From Chlorella sorokiniana (lineage: Eukaryota; Chlorophyta; Trebouxiophyceae; Chlorellales; Chlorellaceae), in NCBI GenBank assembly GCA_025917655.1, contig CP084609.1:1364001-1428000 (forward strand): DNA of 64,000 nucleotides, in the 5' to 3' direction. How positions within the stretch are numbered: the first letter of the stretch is position 1; each line of letters starts with the position of its first letter. Positions 45,001 through 56,700 of this stretch are shown piece after piece. Position numbers and translations under genes: made by a program. The notes under the pieces are model-generated. The model was not told the DNA's origin. It was given only the letters and a program-made list of their open reading frames with translations, and made no database searches.

Positions 45001-45323
45001 GGGGACTGCCGCCCTGCAGGTACACTTTTGAGTACCGCGAGGTCGGTGATCTGTACCGCTTGAAGCTCCTGCCAAGCGAGCAGGAGCTGGCGCGCGGCTG
45101 GGGAGGGCGCACCATCGCGCGGCAGGGGCTCGGCCGGCCGCGCCGCTGGGCGCATGGGCTGGCGCGGCTTCTGGCGGTGATGCTTGCGGCATCGAGGCCT
45201 CCTGATCATGCCGTTACTGCCTTGGTTCTGTTTTTCAGCAAATGTGCTTGCCTTGGGTTCTGTTTTTCAGCAACTTTACTAATTGGCTGCACCGCTGGCG
45301 GCTGCTACATGGGCGCCATCTGA
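42081..45323 (+). CDS. F-box protein with kelch-repeat beta-propeller
   Basis: A substrate-receptor candidate of an SCF ubiquitin ligase. Exon 1 (42081-42149, MDQLSALGRDLQLHILQHLDVSS) and exon 2 (42394-42880, VLSLGCCSREWYRLTACEQALWEGL) together form the F-box. Kelch blades follow: HAACAWGGASMLLSGGFGGG, RYGHSLTRC...AVLFGGLMAGGYQ, exon 3 (43049-43662), YFFGGIAEHGACASLAVLDVETWTF (43905-43983), PRLGHSSCVFGGRLWVVGGGSG (to 44367), GKCHASALVGRRLLLFAGS (44494-44652) and MSATAVLGGGGDVLVFGG, with a final YTFEYREVGDLYRLKLLP exon. A long Asp/Ser/Gly-rich acidic insert (about 43240-43480) lies between blades. A five-T run (43911-43915) lacks one base for YFFGG; further slips occur in exon 3. Exon borders after 44652 and the final stop are provisional. 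Confidence 0.78.
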
Positions 45324-45703
45324 GAGCGCCATTATGCAAGGCTGAGGAGCTGCTACTCAATCGCCAGTTGCTTTCGAGTGACTTTTCGAGCGAGCAATTC
45401 TTTGTTCTCCGCCTTTAAGAGCGTACTTGGACCTTTCTCGAGACTCGACTCTTTGGCTGCGCCCTCCTCTTGCGCGAAGGGACCCGTTTTTTTCGGGGTT
45501 GCACCTTGCGTTCTTCAACCTTTTGCTCATTGCGACAAAGGCATCTGGGCAGCTGGCACCTGTGCAAAACATCCGCCTCAACCCGGGTTCCAGACCTCTC
45601 CCGCATCTCGGGGGCCGCCGGCCTCACCGTCACTGTCGCCTGATACCAGCGATCCAAGCATTGGGCAGGCGCTGTTGGGGCAACAGCGCCGAGCTGGTTG
45701 AGC
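45324..45703. other. Intergenic region before the Gln-rich gene
   Basis: About 380 bases. It may contain an unrecognised first exon of the next gene. Just upstream (45223-45275) two near-identical TCTGTTTTTCAGCAA segments lie 30 bases apart. Confidence 0.4.
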
Positions 45704-46817
45704 ATGACCCACTGGGCGCCGCCTTCCCCAGCCGGCGCCCTGCCGGCTGCGTGCCCCTGTCCGTCATGGCCCTGCCCGCCAGCATCACGGCTCAAACGGC
45801 AGTGGCAAGACGACGGTGTTGATGCGCAAGAGTGTGCGACGCATGGCTTTACCAGCGCAGCAGCAGCCTGTCCCCAGCCGCCACGGCAGCGGCGCAGGCT
45901 GCACAGCGGCGAGCCCAGCTTTGTGCTGCCCACGCCGGAGCCGCAGCCGTCGCTGGCTGCGCAACCGTACACGCAGCAATGTGGGCCTCACCTTGGCCGA
46001 CAGCAGCAGCAGCAGCAGGCTGACATGCAGCTTGACCTGGACCTGCCACCAGCCGAGGAGCCTTCAATCACCGCCAGCGGCGGCGTGGCAGGATCGTCGA
46101 GCGACGACGATGTCTCGGCGCAGCACCCCTCGCGGCGCCCCCGCACCGGCACGCCAGGCTACCGTCTGATGCTGCCCACGCCACTGCCGCCGGCGGTGGG
46201 CTGGCGGCGCCCGCATGGGCCCAGCAGCTGCATAGCCAGGCCCAGTCGGACGCCTGGGCGCTTGTGCCGTACGCGCCGTCGCTGGCAGCGCAGCAGCCGG
46301 CGGATAGGAAGCAGGGCGCTTTGGAGGAGCAGCGTGCCTCGCCGTCAGGCTCGCAGCATGGTGGGGGCATCCAGGTGAGCGATGCGTGTGCAGTTGGCGC
46401 TGCTGCTGCGAAGCGATGGCTAGAACAGCGGTTGCTGGAGCGGATGCCATGCTACATACCCGTTAATGTGCCTCATCCTGTCCTGCTTGTGTGTGCAGCA
46501 ACGCATCGGGGACCTGCTCTCAGGCACGTACCGCCCGCAGCTGAAGTACGATCACGAGCAGCCGCTGCCAGGTGCGCGCCGGCGCTCGGCCCTGCGGGTG
46601 CCGTTGTTTCCCCTGCAGCATGCGCGCCTTGCTCCCCTACCTCCCACTTCTGGCCTTCAAGCATCTAGTCACCATAGACGCCTGATGTCTTGTTGAGCTG
46701 CCTGTCCTGCGAGATGCAGACGGCGACTCAGCAGCCATGGCGACTGATGAGGGCCCCCCGCCGACCGTCTTCATTGAGGAGCTGCCGCCTGGATGCTGCG
46801 ATGCCATGGAAGAGTAG
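45704..46817 (+). CDS. Gln/Pro-rich protein of unknown function
   Basis: The 3' half is well supported by splicing: an exon ends CAG|GTGAGC near 46374, then exon 46501-46571 (QRIGDLLSGTYRPQLKYDHE) and a last exon from about 46726 (DGDSAAMATDEGPPPTVFIE) ending at the TAG 46815-46817. Upstream, the frame RLKRQWQDDGVDAQ...RRRLHSGEPSFVLPTPEPQ with a run of six Gln and LDLDLPPAEEPS is the most protein-like, then the frame passes to AWAQQLHSQAQSDAWALVPY. The low-complexity, acidic and Gln-rich make-up and basic patches suggest a nuclear regulatory protein, but no domain is recognised. The start codon at 45704 is a guess; in another frame a Walker-A-like string occurs near 45789 and is discussed under rejected items. 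Confidence 0.4.
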
Positions 46818-47135
46818 CCCTCTTCATACTCGAATAACCGCTGTCAACAACCCCCACCCGCACTGTACTTGTCACGTTGCTTGGCTGCTGGTATCCCCCT
46901 GCTCCACGTGCGCTTTGCAACCGATTTTCCTCACCTGGTATTTGAATGTTCACTGTTGTACTGTGTAAACCTCACACTTTCATCTGAGCACCTGTCAGGA
47001 GGCACAAGATCCACGAATGGCGCCGCCCCGCAAGCTGCTGCAGCTACGGCATGCTGCATGGCCTCAGCGGGGGTAAGGAAGACCGGAGGCATTGACAGTT
47101 CTGCTGTTGACAACCTGTTTGCGCTGTCCCTTCCA
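46818..47135. other. Intergenic region and leader of AGXT2
   Basis: About 320 bases upstream of the aminotransferase ATG. An in-frame ATG at 47058 could extend the protein by 26 residues; the region is otherwise unremarkable. Confidence 0.4.
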
Positions 47136-50100
47136 ATGCTGAGGCAGCAGCAGGCAACGCTACTGAGGGCAGCGAGGGCTTGCCTGCCCGCGGCCCTCGT
47201 TCAGGCGCCGGGACTGATCGCAGCCTCCTGCCGGTCACAATCAAGTCAAGCGGCCCCTGTCGATGCTGTACCGAGGCCTACGCTGCCTCCCTTCGACTAT
47301 GTCCCGCCACCTTACACAGGGCCCTCAAAGACCGAGGTGCTTGCGCTACGTAAGAAGTACCTAAACCCAGGTGCGCCCACCCTGAGGGAAATTGTGCCGC
47401 GGCTGCCGGCTCTCATCCACCCTGCGGCGGCACTCGGCGGTTGACACTGGCGGGCGGTGTGTCGGGTCAGCTCAAAAGGCAGGGGAAACCATATGCCGCT
47501 GACCTCACTGCTCACGGCCCCTCCGCCTCCAACTGAGCGCAGCCCTCTTCATGCATTTCAAGAACCCAGGTGGGCCGCCCCCGCTGCTGCCCGCTGCCAA
47601 CAAAGCGCGCTTGGGCAAGCCGCATCTGCAGCTCTGCGTGGGCCACTACGCCCGGCGTAGTCCGCCGCGTGGCTCATCAGCAAGCTGTCCTCCTGGCCCC
47701 ACCTGCAGTCATGATAGTCGACGGCAAGATGCAGTACCTGTACGACGAAACGGGGCGCCGCTACCTCGACGTGAGGGCTTGCTGTGAGGCCGCTTGAGCC
47801 AGCACGAGCTCACCCTAGCGGTTTGCCGTCCACCACAAGCCTGCGCAAATGAAACCATTATCCCACAGCATAATTGTTCGACGCCCCCTGCCCCCCTCTC
47901 CCCCCCCAAACACACAACACACACAGGCGTTTGCCGGCATTGTCACCGTCAGCGTTGGCCACTGCCACCCTGAGGTCAACGCCGCCGTCATCGAGCAGAC
48001 GCAGCGCCTGCAGGCGCGCCCCCAGCCGCAGCGCCCCTTGCTCTCCCGCCGCCGCCCCTCTTCCCGTCCCCAACCTCACTGCGGCCCCTCTAATGCTGCA
48101 ATGACTGCTCCCTCCGCTGTCTGTTGATGTTGCTCTGCTGCCCGCTTTTTCTTGGCGTGGTGTCCGCCCGCGCCCGTCACGGCCCCACCCTTCTCTTCTC
48201 CTTGCAGCACACCACCACCATCTACCTGCACAACCAAATTGCCGAGTACGCAAAGGAGCTGACGGACCGCATGCCGGGCAACCTGAAGGTGGCCTACTTC
48301 GTCAACAGTGGCAGGTGCGGGGTGCCTGAGCGTGCTGCATGGTTGCTAGGGAAAAGCGGGGGAACGGGGGTTCAGGCTTGCGTGTAATGCGTGGATTCAG
48401 TGCGCAGCGGATCTTGCCTGGCTCTGGCTGCCGCCGGCTGCTGCCTGCACGGACGCGCAGTGCAGCAGCAGCACGCCCCTCCGCAGCTGCACACACCCCA
48501 CTGCACACCCCGTGTTTCAGCTGCAGCCTAACGCTTCTGGACTACCCCACCCGCCCTTTTGCTCCTACATAATGCCTGTATACACCTACTCTCACACACA
48601 TCCCCCTTCTCTCGCTTGCAGCGAGGCCAACGACATGGCAATGATGATGGCCCGCCTCTACACCGGCCACCACGACCTCATCTCCCTGCGCAACGCATAC
48701 CACGGGCTGTCGGGTGGGCCTGCCGACCGCAGCGGGGGTGGGGGCTGGTGTGCTGGGCCCCGGGCGTGTGTAGGGGCTTGGGAGGGGTGGGCCAAGCAGG
48801 CACGGCCGCGCAGCGCGGCGCAGGGCACGCCCAGGCGGGGGTAGCTTGGCCTCTGCCATGTCGGGCCACGTGTCGCTTCAGCAACACGTGTTGGCCTGAG
48901 CGCCTGTCTGTGTCTCTTCCCCTCCCTGCCGGGTTGTCTCCCCCTTCCACACCCACACCCACCCACACCTGTGGTGCTGGCGCAGAAGCCACGATGGGCC
49001 TGCTGGGCCAACACACCTGGAAGTTTGCGGTGCCGCAGGGCGCGGGGTGCACCACGCCCTCAACCCCAACCCGTACCGGGGCGGTACGGCAACGACGGCC
49101 CGCAGTACGCCGCCGACATCGCGGACCTCATTCAGGCGGCCACCCCGGGTGGGCAGGGCGGCTTTGCATGTGTCTGCGTTTTTGGAGGGTACAGGGTACA
49201 GGGGCAGGGCAGGCTGGACAAACGTTCTATACCCTTGCAAAAGTGGGTACAAAAGGGGGTGGGGACGCAAGGATGCTGGGAGCGCGCCGCTGCAGTTACG
49301 GCTGCCCGCCGGCCGGCCCTCCGTAAAGTCTGGCCGGCCTCGCTGGATGCGTCCGCGCGGGTGCAAGCACTGCGCTTCCCAGGCGTGGTTCCCCAAAGCT
49401 GCCGCCCTTGCCCGTGCCGCCTGCCCCGCCCGCCCGCTCGCTCGCAGGCCGCGTGGCCGGCTTCATTCACGAGACGATACAGGGGGTGGGCGGCGCTGTG
49501 CCCCTGGCAGACGGGTACCTCCCTGCTGCGTACAAGGCAAGCCCAGCGGCGCCCGCTGGCGGCCTGCGACCCCTGGGCTGTGCCGCCGCAGCTGGGCGTG
49601 CTGCCGCGGCGGCTGCGCCCGCGTGCCTTACATGCCGGCAGCCCGGTTGTTCGATGTCTGTTCAGCCGCGCGGCAGCGTGCATGACTGCCCTGCATGCAA
49701 CCATCTGTGCAGGTAGTGCGGGAGGCGGGGGCGTGTGCATCGCCGACGAGGTGCAGACGGGCTTTGGCCGCTCCGGCTCCCACTACTGGGGGTTCCAGAA
49801 CCAGGTGGGGGTGGGAGTGGGGGTGGGGGTGGGGGGTAAGCTCTGCGGGTGCCAGGGGATGGCTGGGCAGGCAAAGGATGGCGGTGGTGTGCAAGTCCTT
49901 GCTGTGGGGCGGGCTGGTTGTGTGGCGGGCGACAGGCAGGACCATGCTTGTCCTTTTCGGCGGTGCCAGGTGCACAATATTGTCGATGCTGGTAGCTGGA
50001 CGGCGGCCGCCGACCCGAGAGAGTTGCGGCTGCGTCTGCTGGCCCTGCTGCCCCCCTGCTCCCTTACTCGCACCACCACCCACCTGTTCACCCGCCCACC

Positions 50101-51548
50101 CGCATCTTTCACCCCGCTCCCGCCCGCAGGGTGTGCTGCCCGACATCGTCACCCTGGCCAAGGGCATCGGCAACGGGCTGCCCCTGGCGGCGGTGGTGAC
50201 CACACCCGAGATCGCCGCCGTCATGGCCTCGCGCCTACACTTCAACACATACGGTGCGGGCGGCTGGGCAAGCGGTTGGGCTGAGGAGTTAACCGCTGCT
50301 GAACGTGCGGCAGAAGCGCAGCCGTAGGATGGCTTGCGGCTCCCCATGTTCGTGAACTTGTAGCTTGGCGTGGCTTCGACGACGGCCCCTGCTGCGCCCC
50401 CTGGCCTGCCGCCTTGCAGGCGGCAACCCCGTGTCGTGCGCCGCTGGCCGCGCTGTGCTGCGCGTGATCGATCAGGAGAGGCTGCAGGCCAACTGCGCTG
50501 ACTTGGGGGCCCACCTGCTGTCTGAGCTAAGGTGGGGAGCTGCAGTCACAAGGGGTAAAGGCCGTGATGGGCCGCGGGGGACAAAGCCAGGGCCGCGCGG
50601 CTGCTGCCCCCGGCGCCCCGCCCCAACCATGCCAGCGCACAGCCCGGCGCGCCTGCAGCCAGCCTCGCCGTGCATGGTGGGCATGCTGGGTGCCGGCAAT
50701 GCGAGCACAGCGTCGCTCCCCATCCAGCACCATGGCCCCTCCCCATATCCCCCCTTTCACCTCCACACGACTGCGTCTGCTGCGCAGGCGGCTGCAGGCG
50801 CGGCACGACGTGATCGGCGATGTGCGGGGTCGGGGGCTGATGGTGGGGCTGGAGCTGGTGAAGGACCGAGCCACAAAGGTGGGGGTGGGGGTGGGTGTTG
50901 GTAGTGAGAGAGAGAGGGTGGGTGGCTGGTTCATGGGTCCTGCTGCGCTGAACTGTCTGGTGTTGAGGTCAGAGGCTGCTGCGGCAGACGCGAGGGCCGT
51001 GGGGAGGACATGGCGGGAATGGCGGCCGCCGGCAGATGCAGCGCTGGGTTGGTTCGGCGGGGTCGAGCTGCAGGAGGCACGAGTGAGGTGCTCAGTGCTC
51101 GGTGCTGACCGCCCCCTCTCCTGCTCCTTGCGGCTTGCAGGAGCCCGCGGTGGCGGAGGTGGCGGCTGTGTTTGAGCGCTGCAAGGACCTAGGGGTGCTG
51201 CTGGGCAAGGGAGGTGGGTGGGCTGGCGCTGCCGTGCGGCTGCCACGCCGCCGCCACGCAGCGCTTGCTTGCTTGAGCCCACTGCGGGCGGCACAAGCGG
51301 TTCAGGGCCTTCCTACACAGCCCCTCCCCGTCCCCTTGTTGCCTAGACCTCAGCGCGCCTCTCTCATCACACACGTGCTCACACGCTCCAGCACACGCAC
51401 AGAACCCTCCCCCCCCCCCCCCCCCACACACACTCTTTTGCCAGGCCTGCACGGCAACGCCTTCCGCATCAAGCCCCCTATGTGCTGGACCCGGGACGAC
51501 GTCGACTTCCTGGTGGCTGTCCTGGACCAGGCGCTGTCGGAGCTGTAG
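47136..51548 (+). CDS. AGXT2: Alanine-glyoxylate aminotransferase 2, mitochondrial (class III PLP)
   Basis: Transfers the amino group of alanine to glyoxylate, yielding pyruvate and glycine, in mitochondria (photorespiratory glyoxylate or beta-aminoisobutyrate metabolism). Fourteen exons: 47136-47370, 47544-47570, 47709-47770, 47927-48013, 48208-48314, 48622-48713, 48986-49148, 49448-49536, 49713-49804, 50130-50253, 50420-50531, 50788-50878, 51141-51213 and 51445-51548. [18 protein letters not shown] is an ideal presequence, which decides the start. Class III landmarks: [71 protein letters not shown] (PLP Asp), [15 protein letters not shown] (Schiff-base Lys), FNTYGGNPVSC and [12 protein letters not shown]. 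Two introns use GC donors (48014 and 49537). G-run frame slips at about 49042, 49080 and 49728. TGTAA follows at 51810. Confidence 0.95.
51409..51425 (+). repeat. 17-base C run before the last AGXT2 acceptor
   Basis: Seventeen uninterrupted C followed by a short CA repeat, ending 20 bases before the acceptor of the last exon (51445). It acts as the polypyrimidine tract and is a likely site of assembly length error. Confidence 0.9.
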
Positions 51549-52117
51549 CTGCCCCGGACAAGGCGCTGCAGGAGCGGTGGACGGGGCCGCACCGCAGGCA
51601 CGCTCCCCAGGCCCAGCCCTCTGGGTGCAGCCAAGGGCAGCGGCGCAGCCGGCTGCAGCCAGCAGCCATTGGAAGCATGCTGTCCCAGCGACGAGCCTGC
51701 GGGCTGGGGCGGGCATCCGGGTTTATGTACCGCTGCGCTCGAGCCCGTTGCCAAGAGGGGGTCCGCAGCAGCTCTGGCGCCTCCCTGTCCACATGTACTG
51801 CATTCTTCCTGTAACACCTTGTACCATCAGGGGGGCACTTTCTAAGAAATGCAGGACAGGACTTTTCAGTGGAATAGTGAAGCACGTCGATAGTGGATGG
51901 GCCTGGAGGCAGGCGCCGCCTGCCCAGGCAGGAGATAGTGATGGCGTGCCCGACAACGGCCGCGCGAATGGCGGCCGCGCCGGCTGCGCTTGCAAATAGT
52001 GATGGCCGCGAGGCCAGCAGTCCCCTGCTGCAGCGGCATCAGCCCCACGGGCGCAGCAGCGGGAGCGGCTCTGGAGGCGGCTGTGAAGCGTGGGGCCCTT
52101 TCCAGCGGGGGCCGCCC
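51549..52117. other. Convergent intergenic region (AGXT2 / ACBP)
   Basis: About 570 bases between converging stops. Contains the AGXT2 TGTAA at 51810-51814. No gene is supported. Confidence 0.5.
51810..51814 (+). terminator. TGTAA poly(A) signal of AGXT2
   Basis: TGTAA 262 bases after the AGXT2 stop, in a locally AT-richer stretch. Motif and position only. Confidence 0.45.
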
Positions 52118-53420
52118 TCACGCCTTGCCCGCCTCCGCCGCCGCCTTGTCCTTGCCGTCGGCGGGGGGCTTGAGGTCCACTCCGCGTGTGTCGTTGTAGA
52201 AAGCCTTGGGGGAGGCCTCCCAGTAGGTGGCCACAAACTTGAGGCGGGCGCGCTCAGTGGGGATGCCCTGGGGGCGGGGAGGGGGGCAGCCAGACGCACG
52301 ATTAGCGTAACTGTGAGGGGACCATCTACCAGGTTTGACGACGGTGGGCTTGCAGGCATAGGAGGACACCGCTGGCGCCAACAGGGTGGTATGGGCGGCG
52401 TGTGTGCTCTGCGCGCCCCGGCCTGCGGCCGCCCCCTGCTCGCACCTTGACCGCGGCCCAGGCATCCCAGCGGGAGCGACCCTCAAAGTCCAGCCCGCCC
52501 TTCTCCGCCCACATGGGCCGCTCCGTGTTGTTGTCGCCCTTGGTCACTTGCATGTGGTAGCTGCGCGGGGGCAGGAAGGGGGAGGGAGGGCAGAAGGGGA
52601 GGAGCTGGGGTGGCACAGACGCGCCATGCAGGGAGGTCGCCATGCGAAGCCGCACACCGAGCTCTACAGCCTCACTCTCAAGGCAAGAGGCACTTGACCA
52701 GCTTGCGCCTCACCCGTACAGCACATAAAAGTCGTCGGGCTTCACAGTGGCGCCGCCGGGCTTGCTGCAGGGCGGGAGAGCTTGTGACCGCGGCTTTCAG
52801 AGCTGCGCACTTGCTGCAGCCTGCACAGAGCGGTGGGTACAGTTTTCTGCGGCAGCGGACCCTGTCTGCACCCACCTGATGATGCGCCAGTTCAGCTTCT
52901 CATACTTGGCCACCAGAGCTTCAAACTCGGAGGCATCGTAGGCCTGCGTGGAAACGGCGGCGCAGTCTGAGCACACCCAGCAGTCATGTCCAGCGATCAG
53001 CAGGCCCGATGCATGACGCACAAGCTTCAGACTGCTTCCATGAGTATAAAGGCGGGCCATGTGTTTGACGAGAGCCAGGCGCTGTGTTTGCACACGGATG
53101 GATGTCTCTGCCACTCACAGGCTTCCTGAAGGGCGAGAGGTCGCCGCTGGCCGCCGCCGCCTTCAGCTTGGTCTCGGCCTCCACCTTCATGTTCTTCAGC
53201 TTCGTCCGAGCGGCTGCATGAGTAAACGGGGCGTGTCAACGCGGGCCTTGCAGAGTTGGCGCAAGCTGATGCTTTCGAGGCCAGCCGTCTTCTCCCGCAC
53301 CCCGAAGCTTCTGCCGGCTCTCTCCAGGCTTCGCATCCAAGAATCCGGCCGCCGCTATAGCCTCTTCAAGTCCCTCAATGTCCTTGGCATCCACAAGGGC
53401 TTTCACGGCGGTCTCTTCAT
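52118..53420 (-). CDS. Acyl-CoA-binding protein with N-terminal helical extension
   Basis: Binds and carries long-chain acyl-CoA esters in the cytosol or at membranes. Exons in order: about 53420-53313 (KALVDAKDIEGLEEAIAAAG), about 53216-53119 (TKLKNMKVEAETKLKAAAAS), one with YDASEFEALVAKYEKLNWRI (near 52943-52878), one with ATVKPDDFYVLYG (near 52764), one with YHMQVTKGDNNTERP and FEGRSRWDAWAAVKG (near 52557-52448), and 52267-52118. The FYVLYG..HMQVTKGD.NTERP...F.GR.RWDAW pattern is the ACBP core, with the ligand-contacting Tyr and the Lys/Trp positions. The first two exons add a charged helical stretch absent from small ACBPs. The 5' end is unresolved: the ATG at 53420 is out of frame by one base with the downstream helix, and an upstream exon is possible. 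Confidence 0.75.
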
Positions 53421-53710
53421 CTCACCGCCATCTGGCCTGCCTTCCCGATCAAAACAAAGCCTTCGACAGATTTACCCAGGATGTCAAAGTTTTGATACGT
53501 CGTCGGAGGCGGAGGGACGCATCATACGGGCAAGTCAGCCGCCTGGCCCCTGTGGCGCCACATGAGAAAGTCGGGTTGCTTTCAGAATGCCCACTCAATC
53601 AGACCCACTGCCCTCAAAGCTCGTCAGTGGTCACAATGCTGAATTGGTTAGAAAATGCGTGAGTGTGTGTGTAGGGGGGGATGATATCAATGCAACAGTC
53701 ACGCCGGGTC
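53421..53710. other. Intergenic region between ACBP and CAP-D2
   Basis: About 290 bases between the ACBP upstream end and the CAP-D2 stop, both on the minus strand. It may include the ACBP promoter or an unrecognised first exon. Confidence 0.4.
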
Positions 53711-56700
53711 TCATGCCGCCGGCTCTGCCTTGACGCGCACAGCAGGGATGCGCTCCTCGCCGCCTGCAGCATGCGCCGACCGCCGTCCGCTGCGCCGGCC
53801 GCCCTTGGCCGCCGCGGGAGCGGCCTCCTCGGCGGACGCCGGATCGCCGCCAAACCGTGCCGCCAGCGTGGCCACCTTGCCGCCGCGCGAGCGCCCCGCA
53901 GCACGGCCGCCGCGGTTGGCTGCCACCGGCTCTTGCTCCTGCTCCTCCTCAGCCTCCTCAGCCGCCGCGTCATTCGCATCCCCCTCCTCATCGCTGTCTT
54001 CCACCACCGCAGCCCGCTGCCGGCCGCCGCGGCGAGGAGGCGCCACCCTGGGGGCGGCGGCGGAGCGACGAGCGCCACCCCGCCGCGGCTGCTGCTCCGC
54101 CTCCCCATCGCCAGCCGCCTCCGGGTCGGGCTTGACCTTGGCCGCGGTTCCAGAGAGCTGCTCGGAGACAGCGGGCTGCACCGCAGCCGCAGCAACTTCG
54201 TCCCCTGCTTCCATCACCTCCGCTTCATCCTCGCTCATGGCGTCCGCCTCTGCCGCCTCATCAGCCACCTCTGCCGCCGTGGCAGCTTCGTGCGCCGCAC
54301 CGCTGTGTCCCTCCTGCCCCTCCAGCTGCATACCGTCCAGCTGGCGCCGCATGGCCGACACGTCAGCGGTGTCAGCGCCGCCGCCAAGCGCCGAGTCGGC
54401 GGCGGCCGCCGCCCGCCCCCGCTGCTGGGCGTGCTGCCGCGCCTCCTCCGCCGTGCGCTCTTCCTCAGCGCGCTCCGAGGCGCACTCGGCAATCTTCTGC
54501 TCGAAGGCCTCGATCTCCGCCTGACGTGGGAGGATGGCGCCGAGGCGGAGGCAGGTGGGTGACAGGCGGAAGGGCGGCAAAAGCGGGTCACACAGGCTAT
54601 CGGCCCTGGCAGCTCAGGAGGATCAATTGGGCGCAGCCGCACAAGAGCCTGCCCCACAGCCCTTGCGTGCAACAGGCGCAGAATCTGTGAACGCCGAGCC
54701 CCGCCCCTGGCACCCCGCCACACCTTGAGCTCCTGCTTGTTGCTGCCCTTCTTGGCCTTCTGGATGATGCTGGTGATGGCGGCAGCGACCTGCGCGGAGC
54801 AAGCGACACCCACAACGTGCAGGCTGAGCGGCGGGCCCGCCCAATCAGGGACAAGCCTGTGCAGCGCGCTGTGGTGCAAGGCAGGAACAGGGGCGCTGCA
54901 ACAGGAGGGCGGCGGCGAGGCTGGCTTGCCTCCTCGTCCCCCAGGGCGTGCTTGTAGAAGCGGAAGCTCTCGTTCAGCTTCTTCAGGCCCTTCTCGCTGA
55001 TGGGCAGCTGCAGGCAGGGGAGAGGGGCCGCAGCGTTCGCAGCCAGCAAGTCTGCATCGGCGCTTCCGGGCGGCTTGTCGCCAGGCGTGCCCAGCGACAG
55101 CAATGGATGCGACAGAAAGCGAGGCGCCCCACACAGCCACCCCCTCCCTCTCCCCAGCGCACCTGGGTGAGGCAGAAGGCGATGGAGTGCCACTGCAGCG
55201 GGTCGTCGCTGGCGCCAAACCGCTGGCACAGCTTCTCCACCAGCGCGTCGCCCTGCCGGTCCTTCTTGATGTAGCCCAGCAGCTGCAGGGAGGGAGCGCG
55301 AGCAGCAGGTACATGCCACGGGCAGCGGTTTGATCGGGCCCTGCACTGCCGGCATCTGCAGCTGAACGTCGCCGCCTGGTGTCCGCAACAAGCGCCCAAG
55401 AGCACCCCCTCCGCAGGGCGCCTGCAGGCCCTCTCCCAGCACCAAACCGCCCCCAGCCGCACCCCCTCACGTGCTGCATGATGGCCTGGAACTGCGCCTT
55501 GCCCAGGCCTCGCTCCTTGGACAGGTTGGACAGGATGTCGGGCAGCAGGTTGTAGATGGGGGAGGTGCCCTGCGGCGGCACGCGAGGGCGGGGGGCAACT
55601 CGACAAACGGATCGCCAAGCCAACAAGCACGCCCGCACTCTTTGTGTTTGCCCGCCCCCAACCCTTTCATGTAACAGCATCCGCCCACCCAACCACACTT
55701 GACCTACTTCTGCCCCACCTTGTACTCCTTCTTGGCCAGCTCGTGGAAGAAGAGCTGGGCCAGGGCGGCGATGCGCGGCTGCTCGTCTTCCAGGCACAGC
55801 GCCAGGCGGGCGATGTGCCCCTTCACCTTCATCATGTCGTTCAGGATGAGGTGGCTCAGCACCATGAGCGCGTTCTTGCGCACCGACGCGTCGCGGTCCG
55901 TCAGCGGCCGGTACATGAACTCTGCGGCGGGGAGGGGAAAGGGCATGTTGCTGTTGTAATGGCGGGCGAGGACACAGCAATTCGTGGCTGGTAAGTGCGT
56001 GGTCCAGGACGTCCACGCTGCATGGCCCGATTGATGCCCTGTGCAGGGTGCCCCACAGCACACCCCACAGTCCCCCAAACACACACCCACCCACCCACCC
56101 ACCCGTGTACGGCTCCAGCACGTTTGGGAAGCGCAGCGCCAGGTCGCCCAGCGCGATGATCAGGTTGGAGCGCAGCGGGGCCTCCAGCGACCTGCGGCGT
56201 GCAGCAGCGCCGCCACCGGCATCAGGCTCACACGTACGGGAGCTTGCCGCGTGCCCCAGCCAAGTGGCGAGGGAGCAAGCGGCTGCGCACACCCCTTAAT
56301 CATGCACAGCAGGGGTCTGCCTGAGCTGCGCATTGCGTTGCAACTGGTCCACCCCCTGCCTGGCCCCCCTTGGTTGCGCCGCTCACTCGCTGCGCCAAGG
56401 TGAAGAGCAGGTCGAGGTTGGTGTGCCCTCCGGGCCCGCGGGCGGTGCTCGCAGAAGGACGCGTCCACCACGCACAGCTTGACCAGGGCCAGCAGGGCGG
56501 CGCCGCGAAGGCGTGCATCCGCAGCCAGCAGCCACGGCACGTTGTAGCACACTGCGTCACGGGGTCGGGGGGGCACGTGCATGACACAGGTATGGGGCAA
56601 AGGCGAAGTAGGAGCTGGGGGTGGGGCGGGAGAGCTGGGGCGTGCCAGCCAGCGCAGCTGCACTGAGCCGGAGCAGCACCTCCGCGCCCAAAGCTTGCGC

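Noticed and set aside
45789-45815. A Walker-A-like GSNGSGKTT string
   Set aside because: It lies in a frame different from the best-supported reading of the gene, has no Walker B or other NTPase motif nearby, and Gly/Ser-rich sequence can mimic it by chance.
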